Assembly (NCBI GenBank): GCA_001803165.1
Contig: MHAZ01000003.1
Location: forward strand, 1-64,000
Reading direction: 5' to 3'
DNA from: Stygiobacter sp. RIFOXYC2_FULL_38_25
GTDB lineage: Bacteria > Bacteroidota > Ignavibacteria > Ignavibacteriales > Melioribacteraceae
DNA length: 64,000 bases
Shown here: piece after piece, positions 51,857 through 61,056 of the stretch
How the letters are laid out: each line of letters opens with the position of its first letter
Numbering within the stretch: position 1 is the stretch's first letter
Notes under the pieces: model-generated
The model's input: only the letters and a program-made list of their open reading frames with translations
What the model was told of the DNA's origin: nothing
Databases searched by the model: none
Translations under genes and position numbers: made by a program

Positions 51857-53752
51857 TTATTTTGAGTGAATTAGTGCTTTAACTTTTTCGAAGATTCCTT
51901 CAGGATCAATCCCGATGATCTTATGCAATTCTTCTTGCGTACCATGATCTACAAAATTATCCGGAAGTGCTATACGTAAAATATCATTCTTATAATTCTT
52001 TTCAGCAAAATATTCTAGTACGGCAGAACCAAACCCGCCAACTATTGTACTTTCTTCCAAAGTTACAATTTTGGTAAATCGTTTAGAAACCGAATCTAGT
52101 AAATCAGAATCGAGCGGTTTTACAAACCTCATGTTAACAACTTCTGCACTTAAACCTTCAGCGGATAATTGTTCTGCAACTGCCTTAGAATATTCAACCA
52201 TATTGCCAACAGCCAAAAGAGCAACATCTTTTCCGGTTTGCAAAGTTTCCGCTTTTCCAATTTCAAGTTTCGAAAAACCATCTTTTACTTCCACGCCAAG
52301 AGCAGAACCACGGGGGTAGCGAATTGCTATTGGTCCCTTTTCATAATTAACTGCTGTGTAAAGCATATCTCTCAATTCGGATTCATCTTTAGGAGACATG
52401 ATTACCATGCCCGGAATCAAGCGAAGGTAACTTAGATCGAAAGAGCCATGGTGAGTTGGTCCATCTGCGCCAACTAAACCGGCACGATCTAAAACAAATA
52501 CTACATGAAGTTTTTGCAGAGCAACATCGTGAATAATTTGATCGAAGCCGCGCTGTAAGAATGTAGAGTAGATTGCAACAACTGGGATTACACCTTGCGT
52601 TGCCAAACCAGCCGCAAATGTTACAGCATGTTCTTCAGCAATTCCAACATCATAATATCTTGTTGGAAATTCTTTTTGAAGATGATCCATTCCGGTCCCA
52701 TCGGGCATAGCGGCAGTAATACCAACAACCTTTTCATTCGCTTTAGCGATTTCAACAAGAGCTTTACCAAAGATGGTAGTGTAAGCCGGCGCCGAAGAAG
52801 ATTTTTTATAGGCTAGCCCGGTAACTTTATCAAATGGTGTTGCGGCATGATAACGTTGAACATGTTCTTCTGCCGGTGTATAACCTTTTCCTTTTTCGCT
52901 CAACACGTGAACTAGAATCGGTCCGTTAAGATTTTTAATGTGTTCAAAAATTTTGATTAACTGAACAAGATTGTGCGCATTGATTGGACCAAAATAACGG
53001 AAGCCAAGCGCTTCAAATAAAATTCCCGGAGTTATAACAGATTTAATTCCGCGTTCAAGTCTTGAAGCAACTTTTCGGATTCGATCTCCAAACTGATCGA
53101 GCTTACCGGTTAAATCCCAAACCGCACCTTTGAATTTATTATACTCGGGATGTGCAATCATTTCGTTAAAATAATTGTGTATCTGCCAAACGTTTGGCGC
53201 TATGGACATTCTATTATCATTCAAAATAACAATTAAGTTGCTGTTTTTTACTCCGGCATTATTCATCGCTTCGTAAGCCATGCCGCCGGTCATAGCGCCA
53301 TCACCAATAACTGCAATAACTTTTTTGTTTGTGCCTTGCTGTTTACTTCCTTCAGCCATTCCAAGTGCAGCAGAAACCGAAGTGGTTGCATGTCCGGCGC
53401 CAAATGCATCGTACTCGCTTTCGGATCTTTTAAGAAAACCGCTTAACCCGTTCAACTGCCGAATAGTATTTAACTGATCTCTTCTGCCTGTAAGAATCTT
53501 GTGTGGGTAAGCTTGATGCCCGGTGTCCCAAACAATTAAATCGTTGGGAGTATCAAATACTTTATGAAGTGCAACTGTTAACTCAACAGTTCCAAGTCCG
53601 CCGCCAAAGTGTCCGCCAACTTGCGAAATAACATCCACCATATATTCGCGGACTTCAGCACACAAAGTTTTTAGTTCAGCAACTGTTAACGTGCGAATAT
53701 CTTTAGGTGAATTTACTTTGAACAGAACCTGGTACTTTGATTCATCAACCAT
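51857..53752 (-). CDS. dxs: 1-deoxy-D-xylulose-5-phosphate synthase
   Basis: First enzyme of the MEP isoprenoid pathway; thiamine-diphosphate-dependent. 631 aa. Thiamine motif GDGAMTGGMAYEAMNNAG...NDN, HQAYPHKILTGR, DVGIAEEHAVTFAAG with the catalytic Glu, and DRAGLVGADGPTHHG. Near-normal length. 13 bp after xseB; the xseA-xseB-dxs order is a frequent bacterial arrangement. Confidence 0.97.
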   Translation of the reverse strand: MVDESKYQVLFKVNSPKDIRTLTVAELKTLCAEVREYMVDVISQVGGHFGGGLGTVELTVALHKVFDTPNDLIVWDTGHQAYPHKILTGRRDQLNTIRQLNGLSGFLKRSESEYDAFGAGHATTSVSAALGMAEGSKQQGTNKKVIAVIGDGAMTGGMAYEAMNNAGVKNSNLIVILNDNRMSIAPNVWQIHNYFNEMIAHPEYNKFKGAVWDLTGKLDQFGDRIRKVASRLERGIKSVITPGILFEALGFRYFGPINAHNLVQLIKIFEHIKNLNGPILVHVLSEKGKGYTPAEEHVQRYHAATPFDKVTGLAYKKSSSAPAYTTIFGKALVEIAKANEKVVGITAAMPDGTGMDHLQKEFPTRYYDVGIAEEHAVTFAAGLATQGVIPVVAIYSTFLQRGFDQIIHDVALQKLHVVFVLDRAGLVGADGPTHHGSFDLSYLRLIPGMVIMSPKDESELRDMLYTAVNYEKGPIAIRYPRGSALGVEVKDGFSKLEIGKAETLQTGKDVALLAVGNMVEYSKAVAEQLSAEGLSAEVVNMRFVKPLDSDLLDSVSKRFTKIVTLEESTIVGGFGSAVLEYFAEKNYKNDILRIALPDNFVDHGTQEELHKIIGIDPEGIFEKVKALIHSK

Positions 53753-53765
53753 TAAACTTTCCTCG

Positions 53766-53981
53766 CTATTGCTTTATGTTTTCTTCAAGCTGCTTTTTTA
53801 GTTCAGTTACTTTTAGCTCTGCGTCTTTCAAAGTAGAATAACAAATCTTTGCCAGCTCTATTCCCTCTTCGTAAAGACGGATTGAATCTTCCAAACCTAC
53901 ATCGCCGCTTTCCAACTGCGCGGAGATTTCTTCCAGCCGGGCTAACGAGCTCTCAAAATTATTTTCTTTCTTCTTTGCCAT
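53766..53981 (-). CDS. xseB: Exodeoxyribonuclease VII small subunit
   Basis: 71 aa; NFESSLARLEEISAQLESGDVGLEDSIRLYEEGIELAK is the diagnostic XseB helix pair. Partner of XseA in single-strand DNA degradation. Overlaps xseA by 23 bp. Confidence 0.96.
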   Translation of the reverse strand: MAKKKENNFESSLARLEEISAQLESGDVGLEDSIRLYEEGIELAKICYSTLKDAELKVTELKKQLEENIKQ

Positions 53982-55149
53982 CTATCTTCACTTCTCCATC
54001 ATAAAATTTTATTAAAAATGATTCTTCAGTAGTAAAGTTTTTCATTCTTGCTATAACTCTTTCATTCTGTTTGATATAAGAAAAGCCCCGTTTTAGAACG
54101 CTATCCACGCTCATTGCATTTATTTTGCTCTCAAGTAAATCTATCCGGGTTTTACCGCTAACAATTTTGTTATCTGCCAAATTGGAAAACTTGTAAAGAA
54201 CGCTATCCAAATATTGCGTTTTATTTCTGATAAAATCTTGAGGCATTCTGAATCCGTAAGAAGTAATATGTGAAGTGACTTCATCGCGGCAGCTTCTTAG
54301 AATCTCAAACATTTTCTGCGAATTATAATAGGAAAATTCACTTATATAACCAAAGAGGTCATCTTTGTTTGGAGTCGCAAGTTCAATTGCGGCTGAAGGA
54401 GTTGCCGCACGTAGATCGGCAACAAAATCCGAAATTGTAAAATCAACTTCGTGACCAACGGCGCTGATAACCGGAATCTTGGAAGCGAAAATAGCCCGCG
54501 CAACAATTTCTTCGTTGAACGCCCATAAATCTTCCAGAGAGCCGCCCCCTCTGCCGACAACAATTACATCAATATCATTCTGTTGATTTAACAACTTAAT
54601 GCTTTTAACTATTTCCTCGGCAGCTCCCTCTCCTTGAACGCGGCAAGAGGCAATAACTAATTCAGCCAAAGGATATCTTCGTGATGAAATACTTTTCATA
54701 TCTTGGAAAGCAGCGCCATCAATTGCAGTAACTACACCAATTTTTTGCGGAAATCTTGGTATTGGTTTTTTATTCTCTTCATCAAACAATCCTTCTTCAA
54801 AGAGTTTTTGCTTTAATTTTTCAAATGCTGCTTGAAGTTCCCCGACACCAGCCGGCTTCATAGAACGCACATCTAATTGGTAGCTGCCTCGCGGCGGATA
54901 AACAGTAATTTTTCCGTTAGCAATAATTTTCATTCCATCTTTCGGACTAAAGAAAACGTAGCTGTTCAATCCGCGCCACATTGTGCAATTAATCTGCGCA
55001 TTAGAATCTTTGAGTGTAAAATACCAATGCCCGGAAACGTGTGCTTTGAAATTTGAGATTTCTCCAATTACGCTTACCTCATCAAACTCGTCTTCTAAAG
55101 TTTGTTTTACAAGTCCGGTTATTTCGCTTACAGAAAGTATTTCGCTCAT
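53959..55149 (-). CDS. xseA: Exodeoxyribonuclease VII large subunit
   Basis: 396 aa: N-terminal OB fold (VIGEISNFKAHVSGHWYFTLKD), catalytic domain with PRFPQKIGVVTAIDGAAFQDM and VVGRGGGSLEDLWAFNEE, and a shortened C-terminal helical region. With XseB it degrades single-stranded DNA bidirectionally. ATGA overlap (4 bp) with the DNA methyltransferase upstream. Confidence 0.96.
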   Translation of the reverse strand: MSEILSVSEITGLVKQTLEDEFDEVSVIGEISNFKAHVSGHWYFTLKDSNAQINCTMWRGLNSYVFFSPKDGMKIIANGKITVYPPRGSYQLDVRSMKPAGVGELQAAFEKLKQKLFEEGLFDEENKKPIPRFPQKIGVVTAIDGAAFQDMKSISSRRYPLAELVIASCRVQGEGAAEEIVKSIKLLNQQNDIDVIVVGRGGGSLEDLWAFNEEIVARAIFASKIPVISAVGHEVDFTISDFVADLRAATPSAAIELATPNKDDLFGYISEFSYYNSQKMFEILRSCRDEVTSHITSYGFRMPQDFIRNKTQYLDSVLYKFSNLADNKIVSGKTRIDLLESKINAMSVDSVLKRGFSYIKQNERVIARMKNFTTEESFLIKFYDGEVKIDGKEERK

Positions 55150-56012
55150 TTTTCCTTTCTAAAAATTAAACAGTATTGATGATGCCTGTTACCGACCCAA
55201 GCGTTGTTTACACCAAGTGCAATTAGTTTTTTATCATCTTGAAGCCAGACTTTCTCATCTTTCAAGGTCCAGCTTTTACCGCCTCGTTTAGTAAGTGAGG
55301 AAGCGGTATCGAACGCAAGCGGAAAGAGCTTTCCATCCGCATAAACATTATTTGTAATAATTGTTAAGTAACCGTTTGTTTTTGTTACATCATAAACTTG
55401 ATCGAACACAAGCGCCTGCTTCTCTAAAAAATCTTCGTAATCCTTAACGTTGCCCAAATCTAAAATATTCTTACTACTATAACGTGTGTCGAGACCTTTT
55501 CGTTTCCTTTCACTTTGGCGTATGTTACTGCGAATCAGTTGGTTCCAGTATGGCGGCGAAGTGATTGTGTAATCAAACTTAACTTTGGGAAGCTCTGTGT
55601 TTTCTAAACAATCTTTCAGCACCAACGAATTACCGAGCAAAGGATAAATTCCTTTCGTGTCTTCAAGCTTTTCAATTCTCTTTTTGGTTAAGCCGAAGTA
55701 TTTTTTGTTAAGCTCAACACCAACAGCTTTTCTTTTAAGCGATGCCGATGCAACCAGCACACTTCCGGTTCCGCAAAATGGATCCAGCACCCAGGCATTC
55801 TTCTTTGTGAAAAATGAAATGAATTCTTCAACAAGCGTTTCCGGAAATTTTGCCGGATGAAGAACCTCGTTTTCTTTTCTTCTTGGCGGACGGTGAATAA
55901 ACCAGCTCTTCGTAAACTTCAGCCATTCTTTCCCGGTAAGATCATTCAACTTGTTATTGGTGTTGTAACGACCGCGAGTACCTAAATCCAAAAATTCAGT
56001 TTTCTTATTCAT
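55146..56012 (-). CDS. DNA methyltransferase (N4-cytosine/N6-adenine amino-MTase), apparently orphan
   Basis: 288 aa. Motif order is X-like HPAKFPETLVEEFI, I DPFCGTGSVLVAS, II VGVELNKKYF, then IV TSPPYW near the middle. TSPPYW is typical for N4-cytosine or some N6-adenine enzymes; motif I before IV is permuted relative to classical beta-class enzymes. No restriction endonuclease is adjacent. Instead it overlaps xseA by 4 bp and follows a barrel gene by 9 bp, so it is embedded in a chromosomal operon, which points to a regulatory or repair-related methylation or an old capture. Target site unknown. Confidence 0.87.
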   Translation of the reverse strand: MNKKTEFLDLGTRGRYNTNNKLNDLTGKEWLKFTKSWFIHRPPRRKENEVLHPAKFPETLVEEFISFFTKKNAWVLDPFCGTGSVLVASASLKRKAVGVELNKKYFGLTKKRIEKLEDTKGIYPLLGNSLVLKDCLENTELPKVKFDYTITSPPYWNQLIRSNIRQSERKRKGLDTRYSSKNILDLGNVKDYEDFLEKQALVFDQVYDVTKTNGYLTIITNNVYADGKLFPLAFDTASSLTKRGGKSWTLKDEKVWLQDDKKLIALGVNNAWVGNRHHQYCLIFRKEK

Positions 56013-56020
56013 TAAGCGGA

Positions 56021-56836
56021 TTACAAGTTAATTGAGAAGAAGTTAGAGTACAGCCCAAGTGAAAATTCATAGAAATCTTTGCCGCCGCTTTTTATCTGAA
56101 AATTATAACGGTATCGTGTATAGACAGTAAAAATATTTCTAATCTGGAAAAGCCCGAGAGATACTTCAGCGCTCAAACCATTGTAGCCTTTGAAATCTCC
56201 AAAGAAAGAAAGCCCGGGAGAGATATACTTAATCTCTCTAAATTGAAACATGTGCTTATAACCCAACCTTAGAAAATTCTTGTGCGGTGCATTTAGGTAA
56301 TGTGAATATTCCAAGCCAATATAGCCAGCCGGATAGTTGTAACCATTCCCATAAAAATTGAGAAGTGGAATTTCTTTGCTCAAACCTATATAATCCTTTC
56401 CATCCATAACCAAATATTCCATTGAAGGAATTGCAAAAACCAATCCGCCAATACACATCTGATACCAATTATTATCGGAAGTAGTTGTAAGCAATGCTTC
56501 ACTCGGCAACGCAACCTCATATTCCTCGCTTGTTGTTTCTTTCTTCTTATTATTCTTAACAAGAATTCTGTATTTGATTTCAGTAAGATTGAACAAGTCT
56601 GCCAGGTCAATTTCAACACGATGATTATCGGTAAGCGAGTCCGAAACATTAAAAGTCTTGCTGGATTTTATTTTTATCACCGAAGTACATTCTTCACTTG
56701 TAGAGAATGTAACAATTAGCCGGTGCGGTGTTTCCGGAGTTATATAAGAATCTATTACGTATATCTCTGTTGGTTCAGTTTGTGCCATTAGCTGAAATGT
56801 TATGCAAAACAGGAAAATTAATATCAGTCGTTTCAT
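56021..56836 (-). CDS. Predicted outer-membrane protein with beta-sandwich N-terminal region
   Basis: 271 aa: signal peptide (LILIFLFCITFQLMAQ), then about 100 residues of short strands (RLIVTFSTSEECTSVIKI..., fibronectin-like by eye), then a small barrel-like C-terminal half (GYIGLEYSHYLNAPHKNFLRLGYKHMF...) ending in NL. No family recognised. Ribosome site weak (GGGGGAA further up). First gene before the methyltransferase-xse-dxs run, divergent from surE. Confidence 0.65.
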   Translation of the reverse strand: MKRLILIFLFCITFQLMAQTEPTEIYVIDSYITPETPHRLIVTFSTSEECTSVIKIKSSKTFNVSDSLTDNHRVEIDLADLFNLTEIKYRILVKNNKKKETTSEEYEVALPSEALLTTTSDNNWYQMCIGGLVFAIPSMEYLVMDGKDYIGLSKEIPLLNFYGNGYNYPAGYIGLEYSHYLNAPHKNFLRLGYKHMFQFREIKYISPGLSFFGDFKGYNGLSAEVSLGLFQIRNIFTVYTRYRYNFQIKSGGKDFYEFSLGLYSNFFSINL

Positions 56837-56936
56837 TTCTTCGGGGGAATTTTTGTAGGCAAAAAATAATTCTTTTTACTCTAATAATTATCACTTTCCT
56901 TTTGTAAATCGCCTTCAATGCTTCAGGGCAATTGAC

Positions 56937-56944
56937 TATATTTG
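56937..56944 (+). promoter_or_regulatory. -7 box for the surE operon
   Basis: TATATTTG, exact TAnnTTTG; the sequence 20 nt upstream (CTTC) is a poor -33. The TTG inside it (56942) starts the open frame but cannot be the translation start if this promoter is used. Confidence 0.4.
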
Positions 56945-56977
56945 CAGCAATATCATTCAAAAACTAACGGAAAGAAA

Positions 56978-57751
56978 TTGAAAATACTTGTCTCGAACGA
57001 CGACGGCATTTCCTCCCCGGGAATTTGGGCACTTGCCGATGCTCTCAAAAAAATTGGTGAAGTTACAGTTGTTGCACCTCTAACCGAACAAAGCGCAGTT
57101 GGTCACGCTATTACTATGAAATATCCATTGCGAGTAACAGAATATTATAAGGATGGAGAATTTTTCGGCTATGCTGTTGATGGAACTCCAGCCGACTGTA
57201 TTAAAATGGGTGTCCGCAACATTCTGCAGCAAACTCCGGATATAGTTATTTCCGGAATTAACCTCGGCTCTAACGCGGCAATAAATATTATTTATTCCGG
57301 TACTGTCTCTGCCGCACGTGAAGCTGCTATAATGGATATTCCGGCAATTGCTGTTTCCGTTACAAGTCATAATGCAAAACATTTTGAATTTGCCGCGAGA
57401 TATGCCGGTGAACTTGCCGAGATGGTTGTTAAGAATGGAATTCCGAACGGAACACTTCTTAATCTAAACGTTCCCGATTTACCGGAAGAACAAATAAAAG
57501 GAATTCTTGTAACCCAGCAAGGAAAAACCAAGTGGGATGATATTTATCAGGAGCGGAATGATCCTTACGGAAATAAATATTTTTGGTTAACCGGCAATTT
57601 GATTGAAACCGATAACTCTCTCGAGGCGGATCATTTTGCCTTGAAAAACGATTACGTTTCTGTTACGCCAATCCATTTTGATTTAACAGATTACAAAACT
57701 TATGAAACGATGAAGAGCTGGAATCTGGAAACTTCCTTTAAGAAGAGTTAA
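56978..57751 (+). CDS. surE: 5'/3'-nucleotidase SurE
   Basis: Metal-dependent phosphatase of nucleoside monophosphates in stationary phase. TTG start at 56978 preceded by GGAAAG gives the canonical (M)KILVSNDDGISSPG; the two Asp bind metal, followed by GYAVDGTPADCIKMG, SGINLGSNAAINIIYSGTVSAAREA. About 257 aa. First gene of surE-VWA-hemerythrin-comF. Confidence 0.96.
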   Translation: MKILVSNDDGISSPGIWALADALKKIGEVTVVAPLTEQSAVGHAITMKYPLRVTEYYKDGEFFGYAVDGTPADCIKMGVRNILQQTPDIVISGINLGSNAAINIIYSGTVSAAREAAIMDIPAIAVSVTSHNAKHFEFAARYAGELAEMVVKNGIPNGTLLNLNVPDLPEEQIKGILVTQQGKTKWDDIYQERNDPYGNKYFWLTGNLIETDNSLEADHFALKNDYVSVTPIHFDLTDYKTYETMKSWNLETSFKKS

Positions 57752-57759
57752 ACAAAACC

Positions 57760-59892
57760 ATGCTCGGCTTAGAAAACATTCGACTTTCACTTTCCGGAAA
57801 TCTCTGGGTTTACCTTCTTCTTGCTGTCTTATTGGTTGCATTTTCTGTTTTCATCTACAGATACACTTTGCCGAGAGTTTCGCAAGGATTAAAATTAACT
57901 CTCACAATAATCCGTGCGTTAATTTTTGTTTTGATTCTACTATTAATCTTTGAACCGCTTCTATCTATCTCAAATCGCACTTTCGAGAAAAGGAGCACAT
58001 TTCTTTTGGTTGATAACTCTGAATCCATTTCAGCCAAAGACAGCATAAAAAGAAGTGAAGCCATTCAAAATTTAATCAGTGAGTTAAATTCTGAAGAAGC
58101 ACTGAACTTGAAGGTATTTTCATTTGGAAAGAATATTGATTCGCTCTCATCAGAAAACCCAAAGCTCAGTTTTGATGAACCACTGACAAACTATTCCTCT
58201 CTAATTGATTTGTTTAAGAGGAATGAAGCCACTATCAATTCCGCTGCATTAGTCAGCGACGGAATTATCACTGAAGGAGCCGATCCGACTTACCAATTCG
58301 AGAAAATGCAATTTCCACTGTTCACGGTTGGGATTGGCGATTCAACCACTAAAAATGACGTTGAAATATTCGACATCAAACACAACCAGTTCATTTATGC
58401 CGGTTCACAAACTAAAATTCAAACTGTTATTCGGCAGAATGGTTTTGATGGAAAACAAACAAGAGCCAGTTTGTTTGAAGAAGGCAAATTGATTGACTCC
58501 AAAGATATATTGCTTAGCAATTCCGGCATTAATCAAATTGAGTTTCTTTACTCGCCGAAAGATGGCGGAGAGAAAAAGCTGAGCGTTTCTCTTACTCCGA
58601 TTACAGGAGAGTTTTCGCAGCTAAATAATTCAAAGACATTTTTTATAACTGTTTTAGATACAAAAGTAAAAATTGCGCTTGTCTCCGGTTCCCCTTCAGC
58701 CGATGTTTCAGCAATTGCCAAAGCGTTGGAAAGCGACAAGAACATTCAAGTGAATAAGTTTATCCAGATTTCCAGAGATAAACTTTGGGATAACAAGAAA
58801 TCAAATTCACTCGACAGTTCTTCAGTTCTATTTCTTATTGATTTCCCTTCTACAAATACGCCTCAGCAGTTGATGAACCAAGTATTAGCTAAAATTGAAA
58901 AGGGAACTCCCTTTTTTATTTCTGTTTCATTAGCAAACGATTTTGGGAAACTGAAACTTTTCGAAAAGCATCTGCCGTTCTTCATAAGAAACATTTCACA
59001 AGAAGCTTTTCAAGTCCAACCGGAAATACAGAAGAATGAATTTGTTTCTAGCTTTTCTCAAATAGGGAACTCGATAGCAGTCTGGAATAATCTCCCACCG
59101 GTTTATCAATCTTCTGCAGAGATTCTTCCAAAGCCGGAAAGTAAAGTTATTGTGAAATCAAAGGTTCGTGATGCAATATTAAATTCCCCACTAATAATTG
59201 TCCGTTCGATTGGGTACCAGAGATCATTCAGCATTAATGCAAGCAACTATTGGCGCTGGTCGCTGCAAACTTCCGAAAACAATCCGGATTTTTTCAGAAA
59301 CTTTGTTAATGAAATTGTTAAATGGCTAAGTCTTTCGGGTAACAAAAAGCAGTTTATACTATCTACTAACAAGAAAATTTATTCTCCGGGCGAGCATGTT
59401 GATTTAACAGCCGAACTTTACGATAACGCTTTCAACCCTATAGACACAGCGCAAATTGCATTATCAATTTCTCAAGCTGGTAATAAGAACGAATTAATTA
59501 TGACTCCTCAAGGTAACGGAATTTATACTGCTTCTTACACCCCGGATTCTCAAGGAGATTTTGTTTCCACCGCAAATACAAAAGTAAACTCTTTTTCAAT
59601 GGCGCCAGCGACAACACGATTTTCGGTCATTGCGTCTTCTTTAGAATTATTAGATACAAAAATGCGTGTAGATTATTTAAAACTTCTGGCTAATTCAACT
59701 AACGGTAAGTATTTTTCTATTGAAGAACAGAGCAACCTCCTAAAAAATTTGATTGATGCCGCAAAGAAACGTGATGAAGGCATTCTGACGAAAAGTGAAT
59801 TTGAATTGTGGAATTATTCTTGGATGCTTGGCGCTGTGATTTTCTTATTTGGCTTTGAATGGTTTTTGCGAAAGCGTTTTGGGATGATTTAA
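57760..59892 (+). CDS. Membrane-anchored VWA-like protein
   Basis: 710 aa: two N-terminal membrane segments (about residues 15-35 and 45-65), a von Willebrand A-like domain with the metal-site start LLVDNSESIS (DxSxS, about 85-95) and a threonine-poor remainder, a middle region resembling a degenerate glutamine-amidotransferase/flavodoxin fold (KIALVSGSPSADVSAIAKAL), a C-terminal Ig-like strand region (YSPGEHVDLTAELYD), and a last membrane segment before RKRFGMI. Such proteins are widespread in Bacteroidota/Ignavibacteria but uncharacterised; BatA/B relationship is possible. 8 bp after surE. Confidence 0.75.
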   Translation: MLGLENIRLSLSGNLWVYLLLAVLLVAFSVFIYRYTLPRVSQGLKLTLTIIRALIFVLILLLIFEPLLSISNRTFEKRSTFLLVDNSESISAKDSIKRSEAIQNLISELNSEEALNLKVFSFGKNIDSLSSENPKLSFDEPLTNYSSLIDLFKRNEATINSAALVSDGIITEGADPTYQFEKMQFPLFTVGIGDSTTKNDVEIFDIKHNQFIYAGSQTKIQTVIRQNGFDGKQTRASLFEEGKLIDSKDILLSNSGINQIEFLYSPKDGGEKKLSVSLTPITGEFSQLNNSKTFFITVLDTKVKIALVSGSPSADVSAIAKALESDKNIQVNKFIQISRDKLWDNKKSNSLDSSSVLFLIDFPSTNTPQQLMNQVLAKIEKGTPFFISVSLANDFGKLKLFEKHLPFFIRNISQEAFQVQPEIQKNEFVSSFSQIGNSIAVWNNLPPVYQSSAEILPKPESKVIVKSKVRDAILNSPLIIVRSIGYQRSFSINASNYWRWSLQTSENNPDFFRNFVNEIVKWLSLSGNKKQFILSTNKKIYSPGEHVDLTAELYDNAFNPIDTAQIALSISQAGNKNELIMTPQGNGIYTASYTPDSQGDFVSTANTKVNSFSMAPATTRFSVIASSLELLDTKMRVDYLKLLANSTNGKYFSIEEQSNLLKNLIDAAKKRDEGILTKSEFELWNYSWMLGAVIFLFGFEWFLRKRFGMI

Positions 59893-59907
59893 CTTTTAGA
59901 GACATAA

Positions 59908-60312
59908 ATGGATTTTCTTACCTTTACCGCTGATGAAGAAGTAAAAATTTCTTTGATGGATGAACAACATGAGCAGATGACGCACGTTATCAATAAAATT
60001 TACACTGCATTCATATTGAAGAAAAGCCGCACAGTACATTCTCAGTTGAAAATTTTGCTTGCACTCTTACGCAAACATTTTGATTACGAAGAAGGTTTGA
60101 TGAAACAAACCAAGTTTGAAGGTTACTATTCCCACAAACTTGAGCACGACCGATTTTTTAGAAAAGTTGAAAGCATTTTCAGTTCATATGTCGCTAAGAA
60201 GCCAATCCTTACACTTGAAGGTCTTGAAGATGTAAAAAATTGGTTCTATAACCATATAGAAATAAAAGACAAAATATGCGGGGGTCATTTTGCGAGGAAT
60301 GGAATCAAATAA
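59908..60312 (+). CDS. Bacteriohemerythrin-like protein
   Basis: 134 aa, single hemerythrin domain with diiron ligands in order: His in MDEQHEQM, H-x3-E in HFDYEEGLM, H-x3-H in HKLEHDRF, and H-x4-D in WFYNHIEIKDK. It binds O2 (or iron/NO) reversibly and may buffer oxygen in this anaerobe-like organism. The conserved Trp near the N-terminus is replaced by Phe (FLTFTADEE). Overlaps comF slightly. Confidence 0.9.
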   Translation: MDFLTFTADEEVKISLMDEQHEQMTHVINKIYTAFILKKSRTVHSQLKILLALLRKHFDYEEGLMKQTKFEGYYSHKLEHDRFFRKVESIFSSYVAKKPILTLEGLEDVKNWFYNHIEIKDKICGGHFARNGIK

Positions 60313-61003
60313 GTTTTTTGAAACCGCAACCAATCAATTGCTCGGATTTTTCTTCCCAAGCTTTTGCACAGCTTGCAAAACCAAATTAGCTGATACTGAA
60401 AAGTGTGTCTGCAAGTCATGTATTAGTAAAAACCAGATTGCGGATCCCGAACGAATGGAGCGGGAATTTCATCGTAAGTTTTCTCACAGCAATATTATCA
60501 GCGCTTTCCAATCTGCTTTCGTTTTCGAAAAAGACAAAGAACTGCAAGACATTCTTCATGCTCTCAAATACAACAATAAATTTCAAGTCGGTAAGTTCCT
60601 TGGCGGATTAATCGCAAACCAAGTTGGCGAACAAGTTAAAACTTGGAATGCCGATATGATTATTCCGGTACCACTTCATTCTCTAAAGAAAGCTGAAAGA
60701 GGTTACAACCAAGCTGAGTTAATCTGTAAAGGAATAAGTAAAGTGCTCTCTATACCTACTAAGCCAAACGTATTAAAGCGTTCCCGCTACACACTTTCAC
60801 AAACCACAATGACGCTTGAAGAAAGAAAAGAAAACGTGCACAAAGCTTTTGTTTTGAGGAAAAAGAAAAACGTAATCAGCAAAAGAATAATTATTGTTGA
60901 TGATGTGCTGACTACAGGAGCTACAATTACAGAATGCGGCAGAGTCCTTAAAGAAAATGGAGCTGAGGAAGTTTACGCGCTCTCGGTGGCAATTGCGGAT
61001 TAA
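60299..61003 (+). CDS. comF: ComF-family phosphoribosyltransferase-like protein
   Basis: About 234 aa: N-terminal Cys cluster FFPSFCTACKTKL...CVCKSC (zinc ribbon), then a PRTase domain with PVPLHSLKKAERGYNQAELI and the PRPP motif IIIVDDVLTTGATITE. In competent bacteria ComF helps internalised single-stranded DNA; otherwise role uncertain. Start at ATG 60299 or TTG 60290 (the latter has GGGGG upstream); both overlap the hemerythrin gene. End of this + strand operon. Confidence 0.9.
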   Translation: MESNKFFETATNQLLGFFFPSFCTACKTKLADTEKCVCKSCISKNQIADPERMEREFHRKFSHSNIISAFQSAFVFEKDKELQDILHALKYNNKFQVGKFLGGLIANQVGEQVKTWNADMIIPVPLHSLKKAERGYNQAELICKGISKVLSIPTKPNVLKRSRYTLSQTTMTLEERKENVHKAFVLRKKKNVISKRIIIVDDVLTTGATITECGRVLKENGAEEVYALSVAIAD

Positions 61004-61056
61004 GGAAATTGCATCTAAACTTCTGAACTATAACGTCTAGTACACAATTGAGACGA

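Noticed and set aside
55146-56012. Restriction-modification or phage-defence system around the methyltransferase
   Set aside because: No endonuclease, specificity subunit or other defence gene adjoins it; neighbours are housekeeping genes.
61034-61055. Hairpin CGTCT...AGACG between comF and the coiled-coil gene as a terminator
   Set aside because: Stem of only 5 bp with a 12-nt loop and no T run; too weak to call.
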